From contig NZ_CP015637.1 of NCBI RefSeq assembly GCF_001708445.1, positions 186,001 to 250,000 on the forward strand: 64,000 nucleotides of DNA, given 5' to 3'. The DNA comes from Pseudomonas fluorescens. Lineage in GTDB: Bacteria; Pseudomonadota; Gammaproteobacteria; Pseudomonadales; Pseudomonadaceae. The notes beneath the pieces are model-generated. The model did not search any database, was not told the origin of the DNA, and worked only from the letters and a program-made list of their open reading frames with translations. The position numbers and the translations under genes are program-made. How positions within the stretch are numbered: the stretch's first letter is position 1; each line of letters opens with the position of its first letter. Positions 47,644 through 57,452 of the stretch are shown here, in pieces.

Positions 47644-48429
47644 TCACCCAGGTTCCAAGGGGGAACCGAGGCGACGCGGTTGATAGGGCAGCGCGTCCCT
47701 GGCCGCACGGGTCGGCGCCTGGGGCGCACAGGCGGCGATGCGCAAAGTGCGGGCGGGCGCCCAGCGTGAATTATTGCCAACCCGATCGAGGATGCAGTAC
47801 GTCACGTCCAGCCGGCTGTCGTCGCCCGCTTCGAGAATCACCGCTGAAGGTACCCACACCTGGACCGCCAGGCCGACGCTGCGCGTCGTTATTTTCGGCA
47901 GGTCAAGGCGCACATCACCCCAGCGCAGGGTGATGGCGTCGCCGCTGGCCATGTTCAGGTAAGGCTCGATGGTCAGCGGAATACCGCGACGTACCTGGCT
48001 GCCGTTGACGCCGTAACGGCCGATCATCGCGGGTACCCTGATGGGGGCGAGGTTCTGGTTTTCGTCGCTGTACAGCGGCGAGGGCTGGCCGCCTGGGCCG
48101 TTGGTCTTGACGCGTACCTGCGTCACCGCCGAGCGGGCCGGGCTGCGGCCGACTTGCATGACCTGGTAGTGAACCTGTGCCAGGCCATCCTGCACGAAGC
48201 TTTCGGGCACCCGCAGGTGGGTGGGGGTGCCGACCTTGCACGCCGTTACCCGACGTGAGGCGGCGAAGCAGTTGTTCCAGAACAGTTCGATCAGGTCGCC
48301 TTCATCCATGCCCGGATAGGGGGCGATATCGACCTGCAGTTGGGTGGCGGCCAGGGCGTTGATGCCGTGCGGCAGGGCCTGGGGCAGGGTCGGGGCGGTG
48401 AGCATGGCCGGGGTTGCAGTGCGCGTCAT
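47644..48429 (-). CDS. Unknown beta-rich protein
   Basis: A 261-residue protein not assigned to a named family. The sequence is strand-rich, suggesting two repeated immunoglobulin-like halves: QVDIAPYPGMDEGDLIELFWNNCF...VHYQVMQVGRSPARSAVTQVRV (about 32-108), then LTIEPYLNMASGDAITLRWGDVRL...LDVTYCILDRVGNNSRWAPARTLRI (about 150-230). MDEGDLIELFW and MASGDAITLRW are equivalent. Modules of this style occur in large Pseudomonas surface or insecticidal-type proteins. There is no signal peptide. It is convergent with nothing close and not obviously part of the sulfur operon. A long inverted repeat lies upstream. Confidence 0.6.
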   Translation of the reverse strand: MTRTATPAMLTAPTLPQALPHGINALAATQLQVDIAPYPGMDEGDLIELFWNNCFAASRRVTACKVGTPTHLRVPESFVQDGLAQVHYQVMQVGRSPARSAVTQVRVKTNGPGGQPSPLYSDENQNLAPIRVPAMIGRYGVNGSQVRRGIPLTIEPYLNMASGDAITLRWGDVRLDLPKITTRSVGLAVQVWVPSAVILEAGDDSRLDVTYCILDRVGNNSRWAPARTLRIAACAPQAPTRAARDALPYQPRRLGSPLEPG

Positions 48430-48457
48430 AAGTCATCTCCTTGATGCAGCCAGCAGC

Positions 48458-48510
48458 AATCGTTCCGGACCTTGGGCGCAGGTGCGCAAACGGGACCGAA
48501 AGGAACGATT
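48458..48510. promoter_or_regulatory. Inverted repeat upstream of the unknown beta-rich gene
   Basis: AATCGTTCC and GGAACGATT are perfect 9-base arms 35 bases apart, starting 29 bases upstream of the gene start. It may be two half-sites for a dimeric regulator or a hairpin. The remaining gap up to 48806 holds a second small repeat (GGATAGGATCCAATCC, about 48523-48538) and a REPIN. Confidence 0.4.
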
Positions 48511-48689
48511 CAGTGAGTAGCCGGGATAGGATCCAATCCTCTGGGTGCTAGATAAGAGGGTTGGCCAGGGAGCGTCAATGGCGGCAAAAGGCTAAACGGC
48601 GGGTTCGGGAAGATTCAGAAGGGTCTGACTGGGCGGGGGATTTTAAGAGGGGGTGGTGGGGCGATTTACTGGCTGGAACGAAGCATTCC

Positions 48690-48789
48690 TGTAGGAGCTG
48701 GCTTGCCAGCGAAGACCGTCCAGACGACACGGTTAATCCGGTTAAACGCGTTATCGTTGACGATTTTCGCTGGCAAGCCAGCTCCTACA
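48690..48789. repeat. REPIN-type inverted repeat (TGTAGGAGCTGGC variant)
   Basis: The arms begin TGTAGGAGCTGGCTTGCCAG and end with the complement GCCAGCTCCTACA. It is the only copy of this sub-class in the window. It sits 17 bases after the tcyN stop, inside the 377-base gap 48430-48806. Confidence 0.85.
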
Positions 48790-48806
48790 GGGTTACAGGG
48801 TGGGTC

Positions 48807-49553
48807 TCAGTGGGCCAGGAATTTGCTCAGGAACTGCCGGGTCCGTTCTTCCTTGGGGTTGGCGAACAGCGCCTTGGCTTCACCCTGTTCGACGATCACG
48901 CCCTTGTCGAAGAAGATCACCCGGTTGGCCACATCACGGGCAAAGCTCATCTCGTGGGTGACGATGACCATGGTGCGGTTTTCTTCGGCCAGGCTGCGAA
49001 TGGTCGCCAGCACTTCACCCACCAACTCCGGGTCGAGTGCCGAGGTGGGTTCGTCAAACAGGATCACCTCCGGCTCCATGGCCAAGGCGCGGGCAATCGC
49101 CACGCGCTGTTGCTGGCCGCCGGACAGGCGCCGTGGGTAGGACGCTTCCTTGCCCGCCAGGCCGACCTTGGCCAACAAACTGCGACCCAGGGTAACCGCC
49201 GCTTCGCGGGGCATCTTCTTGACCACGATCGGGCCTTCGATGACGTTTTCCAGTGCGGTGCGGTGGGGGAACAGGTTGAAGTTCTGGAACACAAAGCCCA
49301 CGTGCTGGCGCAGACGCCGCACCAGGCCCTGTTGCTGGTTGAGCGGCTTGCTGCCGTCGATCTCGATGTCACCCACCTTGATGCGGCCGCTGGTGGGTTC
49401 TTCGAGGAAGTTCAGGCAGCGCAGGAAGGTGGTCTTGCCGGAACCGCTGGGGCCGATGATGGCGACGACTTCGCCTTCCTTGACCTCAAGGTCGATACCG
49501 TTGAGCACCACCTGGCCGTTGAATTGTTTGGTCAGTTTTTCAACAACGATCAT
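48807..49553 (-). CDS. tcyN: L-cystine ABC importer ATPase TcyN
   Basis: A 248-residue polar-amino-acid-type ATPase: Walker [11 protein letters not shown]-loop [22 protein letters not shown], signature [15 protein letters not shown], Walker [17 protein letters not shown] and switch [19 protein letters not shown]. With TcyL and TcyJ it imports cystine. The tcyJ-tcyL-tcyN order and near-zero spacing (3 bases from tcyL) match the pseudomonad and enteric cystine system. Confidence 0.9.
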   Translation of the reverse strand: MIVVEKLTKQFNGQVVLNGIDLEVKEGEVVAIIGPSGSGKTTFLRCLNFLEEPTSGRIKVGDIEIDGSKPLNQQQGLVRRLRQHVGFVFQNFNLFPHRTALENVIEGPIVVKKMPREAAVTLGRSLLAKVGLAGKEASYPRRLSGGQQQRVAIARALAMEPEVILFDEPTSALDPELVGEVLATIRSLAEENRTMVIVTHEMSFARDVANRVIFFDKGVIVEQGEAKALFANPKEERTRQFLSKFLAH

Positions 49554-49556
49554 GCT

Positions 49557-50222
49557 TCAAGACTCCAGGTCATGCCGGTTGACCCGGTCTTCCAGGCGGT
49601 TTTGGAAGTGCGCCAGGATGCTTGCCAGCACCCAGTAGATCAGGGCGGCGGACAGATACATGGTGAAAATCTCGAAGGTGCGCGCCGACACCAATTGAGC
49701 CTGGCGGAATAGCTCCGGCACCTGGATGGTGGCGGCCAGCGCGGTGTCCTTGACCAGCGAAATAAAGCTGTTGCCCAAAGGTGGCAAGGCGGTGCGCATC
49801 GCCTGCGGCAGGATGGCCCGGCGCAGGGTCTGCGCACGGGTCATGCCGATACTGGCGGCGGCTTCCCACTGGCCACGCTCGATGGAAGCGATGGCGGCCC
49901 GCAGGATTTCACAGGCGTAGGCGGCCATGTTCAGCGAGAAGCCGATCATCGCCGCCGGGATCGGATCCAGCTCGATGCCCACTTGCGGCAAGCCGTAGTA
50001 GATCAGGAACAGCTGTACCAGCAAGGGCGTGCCGCGAAAGAACGACACGTAGACGCGGGCTGTCCAGCTCAGCAGCTTGAAGCGCGACAGCCGCATCAAG
50101 GCCAGGCCGAAGCCCAGCAGCAAACCGAAAAACATCCCGCCAAGGCTGAGAATCACCGTGTAATACGCGCCCTTGAGCAGAAAGGGCGCGGAGTCCAGCG
50201 CGAGTTGGAAACCTGCTTCCAT
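49557..50222 (-). CDS. tcyL: L-cystine ABC permease TcyL
   Basis: A 221-residue inner-membrane permease with about five helices: APFLLKGAYYTVILSLGGMFFGLLLGFGLALMRLS, SFFRGTPLLVQLFLIYYGLPQVGIELDP and coupling motif EAAASIGMTRAQTLRRAILPQAMRTALPP (about 120-148). It overlaps tcyJ by one base and lies 3 bases ahead of tcyN. It forms a channel for cystine delivered by TcyJ. Confidence 0.9.
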   Translation of the reverse strand: MEAGFQLALDSAPFLLKGAYYTVILSLGGMFFGLLLGFGLALMRLSRFKLLSWTARVYVSFFRGTPLLVQLFLIYYGLPQVGIELDPIPAAMIGFSLNMAAYACEILRAAIASIERGQWEAAASIGMTRAQTLRRAILPQAMRTALPPLGNSFISLVKDTALAATIQVPELFRQAQLVSARTFEIFTMYLSAALIYWVLASILAHFQNRLEDRVNRHDLES

Positions 50223-51016
50223 TATTGAGTGACGTCAGCGTTGAAGTACTTCTCGGACAGCTTCTTCAAGGTGCCGTCGGCGCGCAGCTTGTCGAGGGCC
50301 TTGTTCACCGCTTCAAGCAACTCGGGCTCGCCTTTGCGTAGGGCGATACCGGCTTCCTGACGGGAGAAGGCGTCGCCGGCAGCGGCGGTGTCCGGGGCTT
50401 TCTTGGCGTATTCCAGGGCCGCCAGGCGGTCGATCAGGATGGCGTCGATACGGCCGATGCGCAGGTCCTGGAACTTGGTCGGGTCATCGTTATAGGTCTT
50501 GATAATGGCTTTGGGTTGGTTGTCCTTGAGCCATTGTTCGTAGTTGGTGCCCAGGCCTACCCCGACTTTCTTGCCGGCCAGGTCGTTGGCGGTCTTGATG
50601 GTGTCGAGGTTCTTTTTCAGCACCAGCGCCTGGATACCGGAAACGGTGTAAGGCGTGGAGAAGTCGTATTTCTTCTTGCGCTCTTCGGAGATGGTGACTT
50701 GGTTGACGACGGCATCCAGGCGCTTGGATTCCAGGGCGGCGAGGATGCCGTCCCATGGCGTGGCCTGGAGCTTGACCTTGACGCCCAGCTCTTTGGCCAG
50801 GGCTTCGGACAGTTCGACTTCGAAACCGCTGAGCTTGCCGCTTTCATCGACGAAGCTGAACGGCGGGTAGGTGCCTTCCAGGCCGATTTTGATCTCGCCG
50901 GCCTTTTTGATATTGCCCAGTTGCTCGCCGGCAACTGCCTGGCCCAGCCAACCAGCCCCGAGAGCCAGCCCCAATGTGCCGACCAGCAAGGTGCGACGGA
51001 ATACGGAAATAGTCAT
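50222..51016 (-). CDS. tcyJ: Periplasmic L-cystine-binding protein TcyJ
   Basis: A 264-residue family 3 binding protein with signal peptide (MTISVFRRTLLVGTLGLALGAGWLGQAVA-GEQL) and GEIKIGLEGTYPPFSFVDESGKLSGFEVELSEALAKELGVKVKLQATPWDGILAALESKRLDAVVNQVTISEERKKKYDFSTPY, the FliY/TcyJ pattern. It binds cystine in the periplasm. The mature chain contains no Cys or Met, notable for a cystine binder. ATG follows AGGGGCTCTTC. Upstream (51017-51188) is AT-rich, without a clear promoter call. Confidence 0.9.
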   Translation of the reverse strand: MTISVFRRTLLVGTLGLALGAGWLGQAVAGEQLGNIKKAGEIKIGLEGTYPPFSFVDESGKLSGFEVELSEALAKELGVKVKLQATPWDGILAALESKRLDAVVNQVTISEERKKKYDFSTPYTVSGIQALVLKKNLDTIKTANDLAGKKVGVGLGTNYEQWLKDNQPKAIIKTYNDDPTKFQDLRIGRIDAILIDRLAALEYAKKAPDTAAAGDAFSRQEAGIALRKGEPELLEAVNKALDKLRADGTLKKLSEKYFNADVTQ

Positions 51017-51188
51017 GAAGAGCCCCTGTGTTTTTTATGTTGAGCGAAGCAGGTGACGCGGTAGTCGTATCCTGCCTTAAAGCGCGAAGCGCGTCTTCGC
51101 CTTCGGCGCGATGATAAAGCCGGGTTTTAAGACTTGAAAATAATATAAATCAATTCATTTATGCTTATCTGGAATATGTGGCGACCCT

Positions 51189-51606
51189 AATGTGGGAGGG
51201 GGCTTGCCCCCGATAGCGGTGTATCAGTAACAAGTGAGCTGGCTGACACTCCGCTATCGGTGGCAAGCCCTAATGCCATTCAGTTAAGCGTACATCGCCT
51301 TCTGTAGGAGCGAGCTTGCTCGCGAAAAACGTCAACCTTGCTCGCGAAAAACGTCAACGATAACGCGTGTTTCCTGAATCAACGCGGCGCCTGTGAGTTT
51401 TTCGCGAGCAAGCTCGCTCCTACAGAAGGCGATGTACTCTTAACTGAACGGCATTAGGACTTGCCCCGCGTTGGGCTGCGCAGGAGCCCTAATGAGAACG
51501 CTGCAGTGTGTCAGTCAGTTCCGGGGGAGGGTTTGGGGCTGCTGCGCAGCCCAACGCGGGGCAAGCCCGCTCGCCACAACAGGCCCGCTCGCCACAACAG
51601 CCCGCG
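51189..51606. repeat. Largest REP mosaic, near-complete nested composite element
   Basis: This fills most of the 613-base gene-free gap 51017-51629. In order: a GTGGGAGGGGGC REPIN whose right end is replaced; GCCCTAATGCCATTCAGTTAAG; linker CGTACATCGCCTTC; a TGTAGGAGCGAGC REPIN with an exact 22-base internal duplication (51315-51336 and 51337-51358); the mirrored linker and CTTAACTGAACGGCATTAG; then GGGCTGCGCAG hairpins and inverted GCTCGCCACAAC units. No gene is seen. Confidence 0.85.
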
Positions 51607-51629
51607 TCCACATGTTGAAGGCGGGCACG

Positions 51630-51845
51630 TCAGTTATTCAGTAACTCGCACAACACCTGCATCTCATCGTCACTGAACAACCCCGCCGGGTAGCGTTCAC
51701 TCATCACACTGTGCAAATCCGGCTGCTGCCTGAGCTGTCGCGAACCGTTTGCCTTCAACCAGAGCGCCAGCGCATGGATGGCGTCACCGTTGACCCGCAA
51801 GGGGTGAAACGTGCGCGTATTCATTGGGTTGATGTTGGCATTCAT
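51630..51845 (-). CDS. Small hypothetical protein
   Basis: A 71-residue protein starting MNANINPMNTRTFHPLRVNG at 51845, after GGAGAGAGCGCTGAA. It continues GDAIHALALWLKANGSRQLRQQPDLHSVMSERYPAGLFSDDEMQVLCELLNN. It is soluble, probably helical; no family is recognised. A longer frame (start 51887) is possible but lacks a ribosome-binding site. Good start context and non-repetitive protein-like composition support it as real. Confidence 0.6.
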   Translation of the reverse strand: MNANINPMNTRTFHPLRVNGDAIHALALWLKANGSRQLRQQPDLHSVMSERYPAGLFSDDEMQVLCELLNN

Positions 51846-51984
51846 TTCAGCGCTCTCTCCTACTGCGTGAGCGGCTAACTTACTCAAGGTTTATGACAGA
51901 ACTGCGCAGTCATCAGCCTTGGCTACTGTGACAACACCAATACAAGAGCTATGCCAATGTCCCGGATTTATAGGTATTCAGACA

Positions 51985-52019
51985 CAAAAAAGCCCACGGC
52001 CTTGCGGGGCCGCGGGCTT
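51985..52019 (-). terminator. Rho-independent terminator of aguA
   Basis: Read on the minus strand, a GC-rich 12-base stem (AAGCCCGCGGCC / GGCCGTGGGCTT, one mismatch) with a short CCGCAA loop runs into TTTTTT, about 60 bases after the aguA stop. Confidence 0.85.
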
Positions 52020-52079
52020 GCTGCGAGCGCTGGAACCGAGTAGTGCCCGGTCGCCGTTGAGGCGCTGTTACAACTGCAC

Positions 52080-53186
52080 TCAGTTTTTGTGCGGGGCCGG
52101 CTGTTGTTGGGTCAGGCAATGGATATTACCGCCACCCAGTAACAGTTCGCGGCCCGGCACCATCACCACTTCGTGCTGCGGGAACAGGCTCTGCAGGATG
52201 GCCTTGGCCTGGCTGTCCAACGGGTCGTCAAAGCTCGGGGCGATGATGCCGCCGTTGACGATCAGGAAGTTGACATAGGAACCGGCCAACCGCACGCTCG
52301 GATTACGCTCCTGGGTGCCATCCACCGGGTCCACGCCGGCACACTCTTCCTCGGTGGCATACAGCGGGCCCGGAATCGGCATTTTGTGCACTGTGAACGA
52401 GCGGCCCTGGGCGTCAGTGCTGCTTTGCAGGACGTCCATGGCTGCGTGGCAACGGGCGTAGTTCGGGTCTTGCGGGTCGTCGGTCCAAGCCAGCAACACT
52501 TCGCCCGGGCGCACATAGCAACAGAAGTTATCCACATGGCCGTCGGTTTCGTCATTGAACAGGCCATCCGGCAACCAGATGATCTTATCCACCGCCAGGT
52601 TGGCACTGAGCACCGCTTCGATAGCCGCACGGTCGAGGTGCGGATTGCGATTGCGGTTGAGCAGGCATTCTTCGGTGGTGATCAGAGTGCCTTCGCCGTC
52701 GACGTGGATCGAACCGCCTTCCAGCACGAACCCTTCGGTGCGGTAACGCGGCGCGCGTTCGATCTCGAGGATCTTGCCGCCCACCTGCGAGTCACGGTTC
52801 CACGGCGCATACAGGCCACCATCAAAACCACCCCAGGCGTTGAAATCCCAGTTCACGCCACGCACTTCGCCGGTGTTGTTGATCACAAACGTCGGGCCGG
52901 TGTCGCGCACCCAGGCGTCGTCACTGGACATTTCCACCACGCGGATATTCGGCACGTCCAGGCGGGCGCGGGCGTTTTCGTACTGGCCGGCAGACACCGC
53001 GACCGTCACCGGTTCAAACCGCGCGATAGCCTTGGCCACCGCCACGTGAGCGGCCTGCGCCGGTTTGCCACCCAGGCGCCAGTTGTCCGGGCGTTCGGGC
53101 CAGATCATCCAGGTTTGGGTCTGGGGCGCCCATTCGGCGGGCATATAAAAGCCATCGGCGCGAGGTGTGCTGTGCAGGGTGGTCAT
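52080..53186 (-). CDS. aguA: Agmatine deiminase AguA
   Basis: A 368-residue peptidylarginine-deiminase-family enzyme converting agmatine to N-carbamoylputrescine and ammonia. Its length equals P. aeruginosa AguA, and the catalytic cysteine is at 357 in [11 protein letters not shown]. Other conserved segments are [63 protein letters not shown] and [20 protein letters not shown]. It belongs to cytoplasmic polyamine synthesis/agmatine catabolism. No aguB lies in the window. A terminator follows. It is 122 bases downstream of the aminotransferase fusion gene on the same strand. Confidence 0.95.
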   Translation of the reverse strand: MTTLHSTPRADGFYMPAEWAPQTQTWMIWPERPDNWRLGGKPAQAAHVAVAKAIARFEPVTVAVSAGQYENARARLDVPNIRVVEMSSDDAWVRDTGPTFVINNTGEVRGVNWDFNAWGGFDGGLYAPWNRDSQVGGKILEIERAPRYRTEGFVLEGGSIHVDGEGTLITTEECLLNRNRNPHLDRAAIEAVLSANLAVDKIIWLPDGLFNDETDGHVDNFCCYVRPGEVLLAWTDDPQDPNYARCHAAMDVLQSSTDAQGRSFTVHKMPIPGPLYATEEECAGVDPVDGTQERNPSVRLAGSYVNFLIVNGGIIAPSFDDPLDSQAKAILQSLFPQHEVVMVPGRELLLGGGNIHCLTQQQPAPHKN

Positions 53187-53308
53187 GGCAATCAGGGCTC
53201 CGAATGGGGGTGAAGGCCGACTTTATAACGGATAAAAATCGGCTTTAACAGCGGCCTGCAATCATAGGCGATAAATATGACAGCAAATAACCGATAACAA
53301 TCGATTAT

Positions 53309-56218
53309 TTACGCTTGTTCATTCAACGCCTTCGACAGCATGTCGACAAAGAAGTCCACGCTGCGTTTGGAGGTGACCATCGGCGGCTTGATCTTGAGGA
53401 TGTTCAGGTAGTCACCGGTCGGCTGCATGAAAATCCCAAGTTCCCGCAGACGCTCGCACAACAGCGCGGTCTCTTCGGTGGCGGGCTCCAGGGTGCGTCG
53501 ATCCCGCACCAGCTCCAGCCCCAAGTAGAAACCGGAGCCATGCACGGCGCCGACCAACGGATGACGGTCGATCAGTGCTTGCAGCCGCGCCTTGAAATGC
53601 CCGCCCACGACCTGGGCGTTTTCCCACAGTTTTTCTTCTTCCATCACATCCAGCACCGCCATGCCGATCCGACAACTGACCGGGCTGCCCCCCGACGACG
53701 AAAAGAAATACCCCTCGGCTTCCAGCGCTTCGGCAATCTCGCGCCGAGTGATCACCGCCCCCAAGGGCTGACCGTTCCCCATGCCCTTGGCCATGGTGAT
53801 GATATCCGGCACAACACCCTGCTCTTCAAAGCCCCAGAAGAAATGCCCCATGCGCCCATAGCCCACCTGCACTTCATCGGCAATGCATACGCCGCCCTGG
53901 GCACGCACCCGCGCATACACCTGCTGCAGATAGCCCGGAGGCAGGGAAATACCGCCGGCATTGCCGTACACCGGCTCACAAATGAAGCCAGCCAGTTGGC
54001 GCTGGCTCGCGGCGATTTTCGCCAGGTTGTGCTCCACACTGCGGACATAATCCGGCGCACTGTCTGGTCCGCGGAACTCACCGCGATAGGTATTCGGCGC
54101 AGTCACCGGGTGTACCCAATCCGGGCGGCTGCTCAGGGCCTTGGGGTTGTCAGCGATCGAGGTGGACACCGCATCCGCCGCCACCGACCACCCGTGGTAA
54201 GCCTCCAGCACGCTGAGCATGTCGCGCCCGCCGCTGTAGGCCCAGGCCAGGCGAATGGCCAGGTCATTGGCCTCGGTGCCGCTGTTGACCAGGAACACCC
54301 GGTCCATACCCTCCGGCGCCAGCGCCAGCAGGCGCTCGGAAAACTCGGCAATCGCCGCGTAGTGGAAGCGCGAGTTGGTGTTGAGCAATGACCATTGCCG
54401 AGCCGCCACGGCCGCCATACGTGGGTGGCCGTGGCCGAGCACGGCCACGTTGTTGAGCATGTCGAGGTAGGAACGGCCCTGCATGTCGATCAGATGGTTG
54501 CGCCAGCCGCGTTCGATGCGCGGCGGGTCGACGTAATAATGCTTCTGCGAACGGGCGAAACTGGCGTCGCGCCGGGCCAGCAGGGCCTCGGGGTCCAGTT
54601 CCGGCTCAGCGTCACAGGCCAGGCCAAGCAGCGTCGCCGGTGACGGGCAAAGCGCTTGCCACGCCGGTACCCGGGAGGGCGCGCAGAACAGCGGCGGTTC
54701 GATGTCCGCGCGGCATACCTGCACCATCAGCGGGGCATGGACTTCGCCGATTATCTGCCCTTCCACCAGCACCGCGCCGGGGTTCAATGCGGTTTTCACC
54801 CCCCACAGACGCAGGCTCAGCGGACCGTCATGCAGGCTCAGCAGACCGTCGGCGCCCTTGCGCAACGTGCCGCCAAAGGGCGCCTCCAACACGGTGCCAT
54901 GGGGCAAGTGCAGTTCAACATGCAGCGGGAACGTCTCGGGCTCAACGGCGCTGTCGGGACGGGTGCGCGACAGCCGATATTGCCCATAGCGGCTGGCGGC
55001 CAACCCGTGCACGGTGGCCGCTTCATCCAGTAATCGGCGATCGATGCCGGGCTGTTCCCAATTGCCCGCTTCGAAATGCGGGCTGAGCACACCCAGGTCA
55101 ATCAGCGCGAATTCCTGGCCCACCAACCCTGGCAACAAAGGGGCGAAGTTCTGGTCGGCCAACGGCGCCGGCGTCTCCCCGACACTGCTCAGAATCGCCG
55201 CTTCCATTAGTTCAAAGGGCACCGACATTGCCACATGGAAGATTTCCCACTCATGTTCGGCGTTTTTCAGCAGGTAGCTGTTATTCGGATCCAGGCGTTG
55301 CTGCTGTTCGCTGCTCAGCACCAGCACCGCCGCGCGGGCGACGATCAGTGGCCACAGGGCCTGCAGTTCTTCGCGCTGTAAGGGGTTGACCGCATGGAAC
55401 GCACGGATGGCCGGGAGGATGGCAAAGGGATCGCTTTCAGCATGGTGCAGCAGCGCGGCACACGTCACCGACAAATCGGCGATGCGCCAGGTGTGCACCA
55501 GGTCGCCGAAATCAATCACCCCCTGGATCTGCCAGTGCCGCTGGGCATCCCGTTGCCACATGACGTTGTCATCGGTGATGTCCATGTGCACCGCTTGCCA
55601 GGGCAGGTGATCGGCCAGGTCGCGCAGGCGCGCGTCAACCTGTTCGGCCACCTGCTCCAAGAGGGCGCGATGGGGCAGGTTTTGCAGGGTTGCCAACAGG
55701 TGGGTGATCAGCTCCTGGGCGTGGCGCGGGTCCCATTGCAAGGTGCGGTCCAGGCCTGGGTGCTGGAAATCGGCCAGGGCCAGGCTCATTCGCCCGCACA
55801 ACGCGCCGAAGCCTGCAATGACATCGCGGCCCAGATGGGGGAGATGGGTCAGGGGCTGCCCGTCGATGTAGTCCAGCAACCGCAGGTGCAGGTTTTGTCC
55901 ATCCACCGCGACGGTGAGCAACTCTTCACCGGTGTGCGCCTTGATGACCTGAGGTACCTGCATCTGCACATGGGCCTGCAGGTTGTTGAGGGCCGCGTGC
56001 TGGGCCTGCAACTCAACGGCAGCGTAGTCACCCCGGCAGATTTTCAGAACAAAGCGGCCACGGTCGCTGTCGACCTTGTAATTGAGGTCTTGCTGGCTGC
56101 CCAGCGCCTGCAGGGTGCCGGTGAGGCCGTAATGCTGCTCAAGCAGGTGTGCCGCCTGATCGGGGTCCACTTGCGGGCAAGGTAGGCTGGCGCGATGGAT
56201 CAACGTGGCGAGCAACAT
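53309..56218 (-). CDS. Kinase / M23-like / class III aminotransferase-fold fusion
   Basis: A 969-residue three-part protein. Residues about 30-330 are an aminoglycoside-phosphotransferase-type kinase ([21 protein letters not shown]; catalytic [22 protein letters not shown]). About 400-510 resemble an M23-peptidase-like lipoyl module ([39 protein letters not shown]). About 535-965 form a class III PLP enzyme ([31 protein letters not shown] lysine in [16 protein letters not shown]). Bacterial fusions like this pair homologues of hydroxylysine kinase and of phosphohydroxylysine/phosphoethanolamine phospho-lyases, so a phosphorylate-then-eliminate pathway on an amino alcohol is plausible (inference). 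Start follows GAGGTCGTCACA. Confidence 0.85.
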   Translation of the reverse strand: MLLATLIHRASLPCPQVDPDQAAHLLEQHYGLTGTLQALGSQQDLNYKVDSDRGRFVLKICRGDYAAVELQAQHAALNNLQAHVQMQVPQVIKAHTGEELLTVAVDGQNLHLRLLDYIDGQPLTHLPHLGRDVIAGFGALCGRMSLALADFQHPGLDRTLQWDPRHAQELITHLLATLQNLPHRALLEQVAEQVDARLRDLADHLPWQAVHMDITDDNVMWQRDAQRHWQIQGVIDFGDLVHTWRIADLSVTCAALLHHAESDPFAILPAIRAFHAVNPLQREELQALWPLIVARAAVLVLSSEQQQRLDPNNSYLLKNAEHEWEIFHVAMSVPFELMEAAILSSVGETPAPLADQNFAPLLPGLVGQEFALIDLGVLSPHFEAGNWEQPGIDRRLLDEAATVHGLAASRYGQYRLSRTRPDSAVEPETFPLHVELHLPHGTVLEAPFGGTLRKGADGLLSLHDGPLSLRLWGVKTALNPGAVLVEGQIIGEVHAPLMVQVCRADIEPPLFCAPSRVPAWQALCPSPATLLGLACDAEPELDPEALLARRDASFARSQKHYYVDPPRIERGWRNHLIDMQGRSYLDMLNNVAVLGHGHPRMAAVAARQWSLLNTNSRFHYAAIAEFSERLLALAPEGMDRVFLVNSGTEANDLAIRLAWAYSGGRDMLSVLEAYHGWSVAADAVSTSIADNPKALSSRPDWVHPVTAPNTYRGEFRGPDSAPDYVRSVEHNLAKIAASQRQLAGFICEPVYGNAGGISLPPGYLQQVYARVRAQGGVCIADEVQVGYGRMGHFFWGFEEQGVVPDIITMAKGMGNGQPLGAVITRREIAEALEAEGYFFSSSGGSPVSCRIGMAVLDVMEEEKLWENAQVVGGHFKARLQALIDRHPLVGAVHGSGFYLGLELVRDRRTLEPATEETALLCERLRELGIFMQPTGDYLNILKIKPPMVTSKRSVDFFVDMLSKALNEQA

Positions 56219-56369
56219 TGTGACGACCTCGGTTTTTTTAGGCGTCTATATCGCCATTGTTACGGGGCTAACGCAACCCCCAGCACACGGCACGCTTGCG
56301 CCGACCTGCTCCACCACTCAAGCTATGCTCCATTTGCTTAATGTCCGTCTAAGGAAAAGGCCCTCCGAC

Positions 56370-57452
56370 ATGCGCATTCTCATCACCGGCGGCGCTGGTT
56401 TTATCGGCTCCGCCCTGATCCGCCACCTGATCCAGCACACCGAGCACGAAGTGCTCAACCTGGACAAACTCACCTACGCCGGCAACCTGGAGTCGCTGAC
56501 CAGCATCGCGTCCAACAGCCGCTATGAGTTCGTACAGGCCGATATCGTCGACCAGGCCACCGTCAGCGCCGTGCTCGCGCGCTTCGAGCCGCAGGCGATC
56601 ATGCACCTGGCGGCCGAGTCCCATGTCGACCGCTCCATCGATGGCCCGTCGGATTTTATCCAGACCAATATCGTCGGCACCTACAGCCTGCTGGAGGCCG
56701 CCCGAGCCTATTGGCAAAAGCTCGACGAGCCCGCCAAGCGCGCGTTCCGCTTCCATCACATCTCCACCGATGAAGTGTATGGCGACCTGCATGGCGTGGA
56801 CGACCTGTTCACCGAAACCACGCCCTATGCGCCCAGCTCGCCCTACTCGGCCAGCAAGGCCGCGTCCGACCATCTGGTACGCGCCTGGCAGCGTACCTAT
56901 GGGCTGCCGGTGCTGCTAACCAATTGTTCGAACAACTACGGGCCGTTCCACTTCCCTGAAAAGCTGATCCCGCTGGTGATCCTCAATGCCCTGGCGGGCA
57001 AGCCGTTGCCGGTCTATGGCGATGGCTTGCAGGTGCGCGACTGGCTGTTCGTAGAAGACCACGCCCGCGCATTGCTCAAGGTGGTGACCGAAGGTGTGGT
57101 CGGCGAGACCTACAACATTGGCGGGCATAACGAGCAGAAAAACATCGACGTGGTGCGCGGCATCTGCGCCCTGCTCGAAGAGCTGGCGCCGCAGCGCCCG
57201 GCCGGTGTCGAGCAATTCACCGACCTGATCACCTTCGTCAAGGATCGCCCCGGCCACGACCAGCGCTATGCGATCGACGCCAGCAAGATCGAGCGCGAAC
57301 TGGACTGGGTCCCACAGGAAACCTTTGAAACCGGGCTGCGCAAGACCGTGCAGTGGTACCTCGACAACCTAGAGTGGTGCCGCAGGGTCCAGGACGGCAG
57401 TTATCAGGGCGAACGATTGGGCAACACCGACTTTAAGGATCTGATTGCATGA
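56370..57452 (+). CDS. rmlB: dTDP-glucose 4,6-dehydratase RmlB
   Basis: A 360-residue short-chain dehydrogenase-fold enzyme: NAD-binding GGAGFIGS (residues 7-14), [25 protein letters not shown] with catalytic Thr-Asp-Glu, and [15 protein letters not shown] with the Tyr-Lys pair. It makes dTDP-4-keto-6-deoxyglucose, step 2 of dTDP-L-rhamnose synthesis. The start at 56370 ([14 protein letters not shown]) is chosen because the extra upstream frame is not protein-like; AAGGAAAAGGCCC precedes. It overlaps rmlA by four bases. Confidence 0.95.
   Translation: MRILITGGAGFIGSALIRHLIQHTEHEVLNLDKLTYAGNLESLTSIASNSRYEFVQADIVDQATVSAVLARFEPQAIMHLAAESHVDRSIDGPSDFIQTNIVGTYSLLEAARAYWQKLDEPAKRAFRFHHISTDEVYGDLHGVDDLFTETTPYAPSSPYSASKAASDHLVRAWQRTYGLPVLLTNCSNNYGPFHFPEKLIPLVILNALAGKPLPVYGDGLQVRDWLFVEDHARALLKVVTEGVVGETYNIGGHNEQKNIDVVRGICALLEELAPQRPAGVEQFTDLITFVKDRPGHDQRYAIDASKIERELDWVPQETFETGLRKTVQWYLDNLEWCRRVQDGSYQGERLGNTDFKDLIA

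Noticed and set aside
51060..51110. GC-rich symmetric stretch upstream of tcyJ considered as a riboswitch or terminator
   Set aside because: Only short, overlapping complementary pieces and no conserved riboswitch core or T-tract could be recognised.
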